Assembly: GCF_008086345.1 (NCBI RefSeq)
Contig: NZ_CP043006.1
Location: 2,168,032 to 2,232,031 of the forward strand
Direction: 5' to 3'
Source: Chitinophaga sp. XS-30
GTDB lineage: Bacteria; Bacteroidota; Bacteroidia; Chitinophagales; Chitinophagaceae
Length of the DNA: 64,000 nt
Within the stretch, counting starts at the first letter, position 1. Every line of letters starts with the position of its first letter. The notes below the pieces were generated by a model that was not told the origin of the DNA, ran no database searches, and saw nothing but the letters and a program-made list of their open reading frames with translations. The position numbers and the translations under genes are program-made. Shown in pieces: positions 52,703-61,505 of this stretch.

Positions 52703-53476
52703 CTTCAGCAGCAGTTCACAGATCACCGGCCGGTGGTCAGATGCTACTGTTTCCTGCAGCACCAGGGAGTTGACCATGCTCCACCGTGATTTCGGGTACA
52801 ACATGATATAATCCAGTTTGTGCGTAGGCGTGTCTGAGGGCCAGGTAGCGCCCAGTTGTTCGCTGGCGTCCGCAAATAAGCTTTTCAATGTGTTGATCTC
52901 TTTGGAAGCAGGCTCCGCATTCAGGTCTCCCGCAAGGATCAGCGGCATGCTGTCCCGCGAGAAGTGTTTCAGGAGCTGGCTGGTTTGCGCTATACGGTCA
53001 GCCGGATCTTCCTGGTGATCAAGGTGCGTGCTGGCAAACCGGAGCAGACTGTCCCCCGGAAGTTTGACCCTTACCACAGCGGCGCAGCGCGGTTCCCCTT
53101 TCTCGCTTTTGGCCGGCAGGGGAATGGTGTACATTTGCTCAATCGGATAACGGGAAAGGATGCCATTGCCATATGAACCGCCGTCATGGCTCATAGCTTT
53201 TCCGAAATAGACGTACATGCCGGTTTGCGCCGCCAGCTCCTTTAGCAGGTTGGACTTTTTGACGCGGTTGGTACAGCTGTCCACCTCCTGCAGGGCAACA
53301 AGATCAGGATTGGTGGCGAGGATCACGGTGGCAATGCCGGAAATGTCCTGCTCCCCCCTGGTATTCTCCCCGTGGTGGATATTGTAGCTGAGCACTTTGA
53401 TGACCTGACCCTGTATCTGCGCCAATGCGAAGCCAGGGAGCAGGACCATCATCATAAAGATTATGGGTCGCTGCAT
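52700..53476 (-). CDS. Endonuclease/exonuclease/phosphatase family protein (exported)
   Basis: A 258 aa protein with a signal peptide (MQRPIIFMMMVLLPGFALAQ). The EEP fold is evident from VLSYNIHHGEN (Asn metal site), LVALQEVDSCTNR (catalytic Glu), STHLDHQ, LAGDLNAEP and the final ASDHRPVICEL (catalytic Asp-His). Members hydrolyse phosphodiesters or phosphoesters, including nucleic acids and phospholipids. The substrate is unknown. It has a repeat-containing 3' region and is encoded between GH92 and cutC. Confidence 0.88.
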   Translation of the reverse strand: MQRPIIFMMMVLLPGFALAQIQGQVIKVLSYNIHHGENTRGEQDISGIATVILATNPDLVALQEVDSCTNRVKKSNLLKELAAQTGMYVYFGKAMSHDGGSYGNGILSRYPIEQMYTIPLPAKSEKGEPRCAAVVRVKLPGDSLLRFASTHLDHQEDPADRIAQTSQLLKHFSRDSMPLILAGDLNAEPASKEINTLKSLFADASEQLGATWPSDTPTHKLDYIMLYPKSRWSMVNSLVLQETVASDHRPVICELLLK

Positions 53477-53838
53477 ACGAATGTGTTAAGATGTCCGGAT
53501 GATATATATGAATATACTCTTTAGTTCCATCTAATCGATACAACTTTCATGCCTTTCCCATGCCGCATCATCAGCATCCTGCATTTGTCGTTCTGCAATG
53601 TAAAAGAAGGAAGTTATTCCTCAAGCCGCCACCAATTTAAAATTTATTTAATGTATATACAAATGCGAAGCGAGGATTTAACATTGGGATGGGAGGGTTA
53701 GGATTCTGCTTTAAGGAGTTATGAGATTAAATTTTAATACAGATTTTTTCCACATTGACAGGGAGCGGCGCTCATGTGCTGGTGGTCATTCCTTTTTGTG
53801 CGGATGCGCTTTATCACGCGTACCGGCACCGGCAGTGT
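53477..53838. other. Intergenic region without recognised gene
   Basis: A 362-bp, partly A/T-rich stretch between cutC and the endonuclease-family gene. I see no convincing ORF, tRNA, hairpin terminator or TAnnTTTG promoter on either strand. It should contain the promoter of the endonuclease-family gene. Confidence 0.5.
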
Positions 53839-54597
53839 TTATGCATTTAATACCGCCTCTGCTTCCTGCCGGATGCGCTTCACCTGCTCCGCCTGCGTAA
53901 CGGCGATGCCGTACTCCGGCACGCCGGGAATCCCGCCCATGCTTACATGGGGATTGCGGTAAACCATGCGGCTGTCGATATACGCTTTCGCCGTGGTGTG
54001 GAATTCGGTAGCTCCGGATGTTCTCACCAGTTCCGCGATGTTGTGCTCCCTGACACCGGAGCCGGCCATGATGCTGATGCGGCCGGCGGCTTTGTTCACC
54101 AGTTGCGCGATGAGCGCAGCGCCTTCCGGCGCGGTATTCCGCTGGCCTGAAGTAAGGATGCGTTCGCAACCGGTGCTGATAATATCTTCCAGCGCTTCGA
54201 AAGGATCATCCGTCATATCGAATGCACGGTGAAAAGTAACGCCCATCGGCCAGGCCAGTTCTACTAGTTCGCGGGTGCGTTCTTTGTCTACCTTCCCTGC
54301 CGGGGTCAGCAGGCCAATCACTACACCGTCACATCCTGCCTGTTTGCATAGCTGGATGTCTTTTTTCATGATGCTGAATTCTGTCTCGTCATACAAAAAG
54401 TCACCGCCGCGGGGGCGAATGATCGGGTATAACGCGATGCTCACTTTTTCCCTGGCGGTCAATATCGTTGCGTAGCCGGGTGTGGTACCGCCTTCCAGCA
54501 GGTTGTCGCATAATTCTATCCTGTCCGCCCCGCCTTCCTGTGCAGCGGTGCAGGAGGCTACGGAGGCCGCGCATATTTCCAGTGTGATCTTTTTCAT
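53839..54597 (-). CDS. cutC: CutC family protein (copper homeostasis protein)
   Basis: A 252 aa TIM-barrel protein. The family motifs EICAASVASCTAAQEGGADR, IELCDNLLEGGTTPGYA, VTFHRAFDMTDDPFEALED, RILTSGQRNTAPEGA and GSGVREHNIAEL are present. CutC was linked to copper tolerance in E. coli, but its reaction is not clearly known, so the name should be read as a family name. In Bacteroidota it is often near glycan genes, as here. Confidence 0.93.
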   Translation of the reverse strand: MKKITLEICAASVASCTAAQEGGADRIELCDNLLEGGTTPGYATILTAREKVSIALYPIIRPRGGDFLYDETEFSIMKKDIQLCKQAGCDGVVIGLLTPAGKVDKERTRELVELAWPMGVTFHRAFDMTDDPFEALEDIISTGCERILTSGQRNTAPEGAALIAQLVNKAAGRISIMAGSGVREHNIAELVRTSGATEFHTTAKAYIDSRMVYRNPHVSMGGIPGVPEYGIAVTQAEQVKRIRQEAEAVLNA

Positions 54598-54636
54598 GAT
54601 CTGTAAAAGTACGCCAACGGGGGCAGGTATAAAAAT

Positions 54637-54674
54637 AACAGGAGGATGCTCCCGGAACGGAACATCCTCCTGTT
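54637..54674 (-). terminator. Terminator of the glycosylasparaginase gene
   Basis: A perfect 12-bp stem (54637-54648 with 54663-54674) followed on the minus strand by an A/T-rich tail with TTTTTA, directly after the stop codon at 54689. Confidence 0.85.
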
Positions 54675-54688
54675 GTCAAACGTTCTAC

Positions 54689-55744
54689 TTATTTCGAAAA
54701 ATGGAATTTCCCTTTGATGATCTCTTCTTTTTCCGCATTCTTCAGCGCATAGCTGAAGCCGGGCTGCAGGCAGAAAGCGCCATGCTCGCCTTTTTTGTTC
54801 AGGGCAAGGAAGCCGATCTGTATCTCCCTGGCTTTTTCCGGTTTTTTCTTCACGATGCGCAGCACGGCTTCCCGGCAGGCAGCCTCGGGAGAGAATCCCT
54901 GCCGCATCAGTTCCACTACGAGGAAGCTGCCCACCACGCGGATCACTTCTTCTCCCACGCCGGTAGCGGTGGCGGCGCCTACTTCGTTATCCACGTAAAG
55001 CCCCGCGCCGATGATGGGGGAGTCTCCCACGCGGCCATGCAGTTTATAGGCCATACCGCTGGTGGTGCATGCGCCGGACAGGTTGCCTTCGGCATCCATT
55101 GCGATCATCCCGATCGTATCGTGGTTGTACACATTGCCGGGAAGCTGCAGCGGATGGAATGCTGATGTGCCTTTACCTTCGTAAGATTGATTTTCTATAT
55201 TGATGACGGGTTTGTATTCCGCTTTTTTCAGCCATTCTTTCCAGGCTTTTTCGGATTCGGGCGTGAGCAGGTTTTCTTTTTTGAAACCGTTCTCCAGTGC
55301 GAATTGCAGGGCGCCGTCGCCTACGAGCATCACATGCGGCGTTTTTTCCATCACCTTGCGCGCAACGGAGATGGGATGAATGATGTGCTCCAGTGCGGCA
55401 ACAGAACCGCAGTTGCCAAATTCATCCATGATACAGGCGTCCAGCGTAACGCGGCCATCCCGGTCCGGCGCGCCGCCAATGCCTACCGTGGTATTTTTGA
55501 TATCCGATTCCGGTACATGTACGCCGGCTTCCACGGCATCCAGTGCCCGGCCGCCCTTTTGCAGTATTTCCCATGCGGCTTTGTTGGCAGCAACACCGAA
55601 GTCCCAGGTGGAGACCACAACGGGTTTACCTTTTACGATATGTTTCCTGCGTTTGCGGGATTGGGCGAGAGCCGAAGGGCCTTCCAGGGAAAGCACGGCA
55701 GCGCTGAGGGCGGCGGTCTTGAAAAAATGTCTTCTACTGCTCAT
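54689..55744 (-). CDS. N4-(beta-N-acetylglucosaminyl)-L-asparaginase (glycosylasparaginase), Tat-exported
   Basis: A 351 aa Ntn-hydrolase that splits the GlcNAc-Asn bond left after N-glycan trimming. The precursor self-cleaves before the nucleophile Thr200 in NHDTIGMIAMD. GACTTSGMAYKLHGRVGDSP and IIGAGLYVDNEVGAATATG match the family. The N-terminus is a twin-arginine signal (MSSRRHFFKTAALSAAVLSL), so a folded periplasmic enzyme is expected. It is located amid GH20, GH92, GH29 and sugar symporters, which supports an N-glycan role. Confidence 0.93.
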   Translation of the reverse strand: MSSRRHFFKTAALSAAVLSLEGPSALAQSRKRRKHIVKGKPVVVSTWDFGVAANKAAWEILQKGGRALDAVEAGVHVPESDIKNTTVGIGGAPDRDGRVTLDACIMDEFGNCGSVAALEHIIHPISVARKVMEKTPHVMLVGDGALQFALENGFKKENLLTPESEKAWKEWLKKAEYKPVINIENQSYEGKGTSAFHPLQLPGNVYNHDTIGMIAMDAEGNLSGACTTSGMAYKLHGRVGDSPIIGAGLYVDNEVGAATATGVGEEVIRVVGSFLVVELMRQGFSPEAACREAVLRIVKKKPEKAREIQIGFLALNKKGEHGAFCLQPGFSYALKNAEKEEIIKGKFHFSK

Positions 55745-55815
55745 TGTTCACACGTTTGAAGATTAAATATACGAGGATGTGTCAATACTAAGAACGGCCT
55801 GGCGCCATGAGAAAA

Positions 55816-55841
55816 GGGTGTATCACAAACCGGATACACCC
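55816..55841 (-). terminator. Terminator of the ROK kinase gene
   Basis: GGGTGTATC (55816-55824) pairs with GATACACCC (55833-55841), loop of 8 nt, followed on the minus strand by CTTTTC. Lies between the stop codon at 55891 and the glycosylasparaginase start. Confidence 0.65.
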
Positions 55842-55890
55842 CGTGGCTATTATATTCGTTAAATGCTGCCGTGGCAGCGGTGCTTTTTTG

Positions 55891-56856
55891 TTAGTCTTTC
55901 ATTTCCCATGCCATAGCGCTGGCGCCCAGGATGGCGGCATCGCTTTCGCGCAGTTCGGAGAACACGAGCTTCACCTTGTTCTGGAAGATGGGCAGCAGGT
56001 TCTTTTCCATATGATGGCGCACAGGGCGCATGATCAGGTCTCCTGCCTGTGTGAGGCCGCCGAAGAGCACAATGGCTTCCGGGCTGGAGAACATCACGAA
56101 ATTGGCGAGGGCTTCTCCCAACACTTTTCCGGTGAACTCATAGATCTCTATCGCCAGCTTGTCGCCTTTAATGGCTGCTTCATAGATCACTTTAGACGTG
56201 AGCTCTTCCGTTTTGTAGTTGCGGAGGAGGCTTGGTTCATCCGGGCGGCTTTCCAGCAGCTCCAGGGCGGTATTCGTTACGCCCGTAGCGGAGGCATAAG
56301 CTTCCAGGGAGCCGTGCATGCCGGTGCCGGTATGCAGCCGTCCACCGGGGATCACAATGATATGCCCCAGTTCGCCTGCGAAGCCATCATGACCGTAGAT
56401 CATCTGGCCGTTCGCCACGATACCGCTGCCTACGCCGGTGCCGAGGGTGATGGTGATAAAGTCCTTCATGCCGCGGGCGGAGCCATAGGTCATTTCCCCC
56501 AGCGCCGCCGCATTGGCGTCGTTGGTGAGCACGGCCGGCACCCCGAACAGGTCCTGCAGCATCCTGGCCAGCGGAATGACCCCTCTCCAGCGCAGATTCG
56601 GCGCATATTCAATATTGCCGGTGTAGTAATTACCGTTGGGCGCACCCACACCTATACCTCTGATATGTTCAATGCCGCCTACCTGGTCTATCAGCTTGGA
56701 TAAACGCTCGTGCAGTTCGGCCAGGAACATCGTAACTTCTTCGTGAGCTTTGGTTGACATCCTGTCCTGACACAAAATCGTACCGCGGCGGTCTACAACG
56801 CCAAATTTTGTATTAGTTCCTCCAATATCAATGCCCACCGCTAATTGCTGACTCAT
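55891..56856 (-). CDS. ROK family sugar kinase (glucokinase/N-acetylhexosamine kinase-like)
   Basis: A 321 aa ATP-dependent sugar kinase: phosphate motif [14 protein letters not shown] (residues 8-21), GVGAPNG, catalytic Asp in [21 protein letters not shown]. The usual ROK zinc motif CxCGxxGCxE is replaced by a Cys-free [20 protein letters not shown], so structural zinc is probably absent. Its start lies 29 bp inside the preceding symporter gene (overlap 56828-56856), so the kinase probably acts on the sugar imported by that symporter. Confidence 0.9.
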   Translation of the reverse strand: MSQQLAVGIDIGGTNTKFGVVDRRGTILCQDRMSTKAHEEVTMFLAELHERLSKLIDQVGGIEHIRGIGVGAPNGNYYTGNIEYAPNLRWRGVIPLARMLQDLFGVPAVLTNDANAAALGEMTYGSARGMKDFITITLGTGVGSGIVANGQMIYGHDGFAGELGHIIVIPGGRLHTGTGMHGSLEAYASATGVTNTALELLESRPDEPSLLRNYKTEELTSKVIYEAAIKGDKLAIEIYEFTGKVLGEALANFVMFSSPEAIVLFGGLTQAGDLIMRPVRHHMEKNLLPIFQNKVKLVFSELRESDAAILGASAMAWEMKD

Positions 56857-58459
56857 AGTCTATTCCTTGGGATTTTAAAATTGATTTAACGCGAAACGCA
56901 AAAAATGCTAAGTATGCAAAACAGATCACCGGCACAACATAAGACATGTGAATGCCTATCGCCGGCATGTCCGCCAGGCCTCCCTGTACCGGGGGGATCA
57001 GTGCGCCGCCCAGGATCATCATGATCAGGAAGGATGAACCCTGGCCGGTATATTTACCCAGGCCTGCGATGGACAATGCGAAAATGCAGGGCCACATCAC
57101 GGAACAGAAAAGGCCGCCGCTGATGAACGCAAAAGTAGCGACTTCACCCTCGGTAAACAAGCCGATGACCATTGCCGCAACACCCATGATACCAAAGGTC
57201 ATCAGCGTTTTGGCCGGTTTCTCCTGTCCGTAGAAGAAGCCGAGTATCTGCACCACGATGCAGATGGCGAAAGGATAGAGTTTGGTGATATCATTTCCTT
57301 TCAGGGCATTTACGCCCAGGATCACGCCGTAAGCGATAAAAGGCACCACCACGGACAAAACCTGGCGGGCTGCTTTGGAGATGTTGAATACGGTGATGGC
57401 GCCCGTCCACCGGCCGATCATCAGGCCGCCCCAGAAGATGGCGACATAGGGATCGAGCTCGGATTCTTTCAGGCCTTCCAGTGTGAGGAAGCCCGGTGTC
57501 TTGAGCAATTCGCCCATATTGCTGGCTACGCTCACTTCCACGCCCACATATACAAAGATGGCGATCATGCCCATGATCAGCTGCGGATATTTCATCGCGC
57601 CCCATCCGTCGCCCTGTTTGCGGGCGGAAGACTGGGAATAGAAAAGGATAAAGAGTATCCCGATGATGCCGGCGATAAAAAACGGCATCGGCTTGTCCAG
57701 TATGATACCGATGAGGATCAGGATGAACATCAGCGAAATGCCCACCAGTGAGCGGGTAGCGCGGGAGGAGGATTCGAAATGCTCGTCTTCCGTGCCCTTG
57801 GGCATTTTAGTGACCGCAAAGATCCCTGCCGCAATGAGGAACAGTACGATCAGCAGGATATACAGGGTGTTGATCTTGCTGATGTCCGTATCTGCCGCGG
57901 CGCCGGATTCCGCAGCGCTGCCGAAAAGCAGCATGCTCACGATCAGCGGCCCGATGGTGGTGCCGAAGGAGTTGACGCCTCCCGCAAGGTTCAGGCGGTG
58001 CGAGCCGGTGGCAGGGTCGCCCAGCAAAATGGCAAAAGGATTGGCCGCCGTTTGCTGCAGCGAAAAACCAAGCGCCACAATAAAGAATGCGCCCAGGATC
58101 AGGTAGAATGCGGAAGTCTTGTCCGCCATGCCCTCTCCCAGGTTCACCGCGCCGATCAGCGCAATTGCGCCGACAACGGAGATCAGCAAGCCGTAGATGA
58201 TCCCTTTCTTGAACCCTATCTTGTTCAGGATGTCCACTCCCCGTATAGCAGAAAGCAGGTATAAGACAAGTGCCCCGATAAAGTAAGCGCCATAGAACGC
58301 AAAGTCGATCAATTGCGATTGTATCTGGTTCAACTCGAAATGCGCTTTGCAAAATGGGATGAAAATACTGTTAGACGCTGCAACAAATCCCCAGAAGAAA
58401 AATACCAGTATCAGTACAAAAAACGTGGGATGTGTGCCTTGCTTGTTCTGCTGCGACAT
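56828..58459 (-). CDS. FHS-family sugar:proton symporter (MFS), enlarged
   Basis: A 543 aa inner-membrane transporter of the fucose-galactose-glucose:H+ symporter family ([40 protein letters not shown]). Typical members are ~410-440 aa with 12 helices. This one has an extra ~80 residues in the middle with two added hydrophobic segments ([16 protein letters not shown] and [20 protein letters not shown]), and one more segment before the second half, giving about 14. It overlaps the ROK kinase gene. GlcNAc, glucose or fucose are possible substrates. Confidence 0.9.
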   Translation of the reverse strand: MSQQNKQGTHPTFFVLILVFFFWGFVAASNSIFIPFCKAHFELNQIQSQLIDFAFYGAYFIGALVLYLLSAIRGVDILNKIGFKKGIIYGLLISVVGAIALIGAVNLGEGMADKTSAFYLILGAFFIVALGFSLQQTAANPFAILLGDPATGSHRLNLAGGVNSFGTTIGPLIVSMLLFGSAAESGAAADTDISKINTLYILLIVLFLIAAGIFAVTKMPKGTEDEHFESSSRATRSLVGISLMFILILIGIILDKPMPFFIAGIIGILFILFYSQSSARKQGDGWGAMKYPQLIMGMIAIFVYVGVEVSVASNMGELLKTPGFLTLEGLKESELDPYVAIFWGGLMIGRWTGAITVFNISKAARQVLSVVVPFIAYGVILGVNALKGNDITKLYPFAICIVVQILGFFYGQEKPAKTLMTFGIMGVAAMVIGLFTEGEVATFAFISGGLFCSVMWPCIFALSIAGLGKYTGQGSSFLIMMILGGALIPPVQGGLADMPAIGIHMSYVVPVICFAYLAFFAFRVKSILKSQGIDYESAISGGH

Positions 58460-58552
58460 AAACGTGAATTTGTTGAAAATTGGCTCTAAATGTATAAATA
58501 TTTTTTTGACAAAAGATTAAAAAGTCGAATAAATATCGTATTTTCTTAAATT

Positions 58553-58568
58553 GCTCAAACGTTTTAGC
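58553..58568. promoter_or_regulatory. LacI-type operator between the divergent symporter genes
   Basis: GCTCAAACGTTTTAGC is a 16-bp inverted repeat with one mismatched pair and the same CAAACGTTTTAG core as the site upstream of GH92. It stands in the 188-bp gap between the minus-strand and plus-strand symporter genes and could control both. Confidence 0.5.
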
Positions 58569-58647
58569 TAATATATTTATGAAATTAGCAAATTGTTCTT
58601 TATGTTCGTGGCAATCTTTATTCTTTATTTAATCAACCTACCATCTG

Positions 58648-59976
58648 ATGAATGATAAGTCCGCTACAGTTGCCGCTCCGCGCGGTAACTACAATCAGGC
58701 AATGGCCATCATTGCCACGCTATTCTTTATTTTTGGTTTCGTTACCTGGCTCAATTCCGTACTGATCCCGTTCCTCAAGCAAGCCTGCGAGCTCAGCGAC
58801 TCCGCTGCGTACCTGGTGGCTACCGCTTTCTACATTTCCTATTTTGTGATGGCTTATCCTTCTTCCTATATACTCCGGAAGATAGGCTTTCCAAAGGGAA
58901 TGTCGCTCGGTTTGCTAACGATCGCGGTAGGTTCGCTGATATTTATCCCGGCTGCGCAGATGCGTTCTTACCCGATTTTCCTGGCAGGCCTTTTCGTTCA
59001 GGGTACCGGCCTGGCGCTGCTGCAAACTGCTTCCAATCCCTATGTGACGATCATCGGGCCCATTGAAAGCGCGGCCAAACGTATCAGTATCATGGGCATC
59101 TGCAACAAGATCGCAGGCATGATCGGCATCCTGGTGCTGGTAGAGCTCCTGTTCAGCGATACGCTGCAGATCTCCGAAAAGATCGATTCCCTCGCCGGCG
59201 CAGCCAGAGAAGCGGAACTCGACCTGCTGGCCAGCCGCCTCATCATGCCCTATGCCGTCATGGCTGGTGTGTTGATATTGCTGGCCGTCTTCGTGCGCAA
59301 GGCCCATCTCCCCGAGATCAACCAGGAAGAGGATGATCTGCCCAAGCTCGATATTGAAAATGACAAGCCGGCCGCCCCGCTGGAGCCCGGTGTGGATGTA
59401 TATGGCCGTACTTCCGTTTTCCAGATCCCGTACCTTCTGCTCGGCGCCTTCTGCATCTTTATTTATGTGGGGGTGGAAGTGCTGGCCATCGATACCCTGG
59501 CGTTGTACGGCGAATATAACGGCCTCGCGAAAGACGTGGCCGGAAAGCTGAGCATCTTTTGCCTGGTGGCCTTTACGATCGGTTATATCATCGGTGTAGC
59601 AGCCGTGCCTAAATATATCTCGCAGAAAAAAGCGCTGATCGCCTGCGCTGTTCTCGGGGTGGTATTCACCATCGGCGCGTTGCTGACAACGGGCATGACC
59701 TCCATCGTCTTCATCATCCTCATGAGCTTTGCGCATTCCCTGATGTGGCCTGGCATCTGGCCGCTGGCGATCAACAAGCTCGGCCCCTTCACCAAGCAGG
59801 GCTCCGCATTGATGGTCATGGGTATTGCCGGTGGCGCCATCCTGCCGCCGGTGTACGGCCTGATCGTGGAAGCGATGGACAATAACCGCCAGCTGCCTTA
59901 TGCGATCATGATCCCCTGCTACCTTTATATCCTTTATTTCGCTTACGCCGGTCACAAGAAGGGCTTACCTGCCTGA
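58648..59976 (+). CDS. FHS-family glucose/galactose-type MFS symporter
   Basis: A 442 aa transporter of standard length with 12 predicted helices. The motifs ATLFFIFGFVTWLNSVLIPF, ACELSDSAAYLVATAFYISY, GLALLQTASNPYVTIIGP and SLMWPGIWPLAINKLGPFT are those of the GluP/FucP branch. It is divergent from the enlarged symporter gene and followed, after a terminator, by galactokinase, which makes galactose or glucose a plausible substrate. Confidence 0.92.
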   Translation: MNDKSATVAAPRGNYNQAMAIIATLFFIFGFVTWLNSVLIPFLKQACELSDSAAYLVATAFYISYFVMAYPSSYILRKIGFPKGMSLGLLTIAVGSLIFIPAAQMRSYPIFLAGLFVQGTGLALLQTASNPYVTIIGPIESAAKRISIMGICNKIAGMIGILVLVELLFSDTLQISEKIDSLAGAAREAELDLLASRLIMPYAVMAGVLILLAVFVRKAHLPEINQEEDDLPKLDIENDKPAAPLEPGVDVYGRTSVFQIPYLLLGAFCIFIYVGVEVLAIDTLALYGEYNGLAKDVAGKLSIFCLVAFTIGYIIGVAAVPKYISQKKALIACAVLGVVFTIGALLTTGMTSIVFIILMSFAHSLMWPGIWPLAINKLGPFTKQGSALMVMGIAGGAILPPVYGLIVEAMDNNRQLPYAIMIPCYLYILYFAYAGHKKGLPA

Positions 59977-59993
59977 TCCGGTCATACCGCTAT

Positions 59994-60032
59994 ACAAACG
60001 GGCATTTCTCTTTCCGGAGAATGCCCGTTTGT
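59994..60032 (+). terminator. Terminator of the plus-strand symporter gene
   Basis: A 16-17-bp stem with one bulge (59994-60010 with 60017-60032), followed by TTTTAT. Confidence 0.85.
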
Positions 60033-60149
60033 TTTATACTGATACTATTTTAACGAAACCATTTGCCGCAACACAACTCAAGGAGAACTCAAGGAGAGCG
60101 CATGGAGAAGAGGGGTAATATCCTGTCAGCAGAAATTTTTTCCGGGATT

Positions 60150-60180
60150 TTTGCCTTGCCGGTATGTTTTTATACTTTTA
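60150..60180 (+). promoter_or_regulatory. Promoter of galK
   Basis: TTTG (60150-60153), 19-bp spacer and TACTTTTA (60173-60180, one mismatch to TAnnTTTG). The predicted start of transcription is about 13 bp before the ATG at 60201 and rules out the longer upstream frame. Confidence 0.55.
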
Positions 60181-60200
60181 GGTGTAAAAAATACGCTTTA

Positions 60201-61346
60201 ATGATTGCGCAAGTAAAGGATAAATTCCACCAGTTATTCGAAAAAGACCCGGTTATTGTCACCTCTCCCGGCAGGATCAATCTCATTGGCGAGCATACGG
60301 ATTATAATGAAGGCTTCGTTTTGCCCGCCGCCATCGATAAAAAGATCATCTATGCCATTGCATTGAATGGTACGGACACCTGTAATGTTTATGCCTTGTT
60401 CAACAACGAGCAGCGGTCCTTTTCCCTGAAGGATATAAAACCCGGCGAAGGCTGGATCAACTACCTGATGGGCGTGGTGTACCAGCTGCAGCAGCGGGGA
60501 TTCGAAATGAAGGGTTTTGATTGTGTGGTCAGCGGCGATATTCCCATCGGCGCGGGCATGAGCAGCTCCGCTGCCGTGGAAGGCGGCCTGGTGGTGGCGC
60601 TGGACCATTTGCTGGGCCTGGGCCTGGGGCGCATGGAAATGGCCAGGATAGGCCAGCTGGCGGAACATACTTTCCCCGGTGTAAAATGCGGGATCATGGA
60701 CCAGTTCGCCAATCTGCACGGCCGGAAAGACCAGGTGATGCTGCTGGATTGCCGCAGCCTGGAATTTCAGTATTTCCCCTTCGAATTTTCCGCAGCATAC
60801 AAGATCGTGCTGTGCAATTCCATGGTGCATCATTCCCTGGCCTCTTCCGAGTATAATGTGCGCCGCGCCCAGTGCGAGGAAGGCGTGGAGGTACTCAGGG
60901 CGTACTATCCCGGTATCCGCAGCCTGCGCGATCTGAACGCGGAGCAGGTGGAACAGTATAAAGACAAGTTATCTCCGAAGGTATATGACCGCTGCCTGTT
61001 CGTGACACAGGAAAATGAACGGGTGGGGAAGGCCTGCGCTCATCTGCAAAAGAATGAACTGGATGAAGTGGGCAGGTTGATGTATGCCTCGCATGAGGGA
61101 CTGAGCAGGTTGTATGAAGTGAGCTGCCCGGAGCTGGATTTTCTGGCCGGTCTCGCAAGGGAAAGGCCCGAAGTGGCCGGCGCGCGTATGATGGGCGGCG
61201 GTTTCGGAGGATGTACGATCAACTTGGTAGAAGCAGACAAGGTAGATGAATTTATTTCGTTTATTCAATCCCGTTATAATGAGAAGTTCGGTAAAGTGCC
61301 GGAGGTGTATGTTACATCCATTGAAGATGGAGCTAAAATAAACTGA
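60201..61346 (+). CDS. galK: Galactokinase
   Basis: A 381 aa GHMP kinase that makes galactose-1-phosphate. The ATG at 60201 (MIAQVKDKFHQLFEKDPVIV) is chosen: the substrate signature PGRINLIGEHTDYNEGF then lies at the normal distance, whereas an upstream frame would add 46 aa of non-family sequence. The ATP loop PIGAGMSSSAAVEGG and the C-terminal GARMMGGGFGGCTINLV are present. No galT, galE or galM is seen in the window. A hairpin follows. Confidence 0.95.
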   Translation: MIAQVKDKFHQLFEKDPVIVTSPGRINLIGEHTDYNEGFVLPAAIDKKIIYAIALNGTDTCNVYALFNNEQRSFSLKDIKPGEGWINYLMGVVYQLQQRGFEMKGFDCVVSGDIPIGAGMSSSAAVEGGLVVALDHLLGLGLGRMEMARIGQLAEHTFPGVKCGIMDQFANLHGRKDQVMLLDCRSLEFQYFPFEFSAAYKIVLCNSMVHHSLASSEYNVRRAQCEEGVEVLRAYYPGIRSLRDLNAEQVEQYKDKLSPKVYDRCLFVTQENERVGKACAHLQKNELDEVGRLMYASHEGLSRLYEVSCPELDFLAGLARERPEVAGARMMGGGFGGCTINLVEADKVDEFISFIQSRYNEKFGKVPEVYVTSIEDGAKIN

Positions 61347-61368
61347 GCGATCGTATAAAAAATTGTTA

Positions 61369-61402
61369 AAAAGAGCGATGGCCGGCTGGTTATCGCTCTT
61401 TT
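61369..61402 (+). terminator. Terminator of galK
   Basis: AAGAGCGAT (61371-61379) pairs with ATCGCTCTT (61392-61400), extended by A/T pairs on each side and ending in TTTT. Confidence 0.8.
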
Positions 61403-61505
61403 GGCGTCATAGTATTTTAGCATTCTTTGTCACGATCTTACCAAAATGAAGGAAATGGCCGGTTGGGTGTTATTTTTAAGTCAACACGTCTGCAATCAAA
61501 GCACT

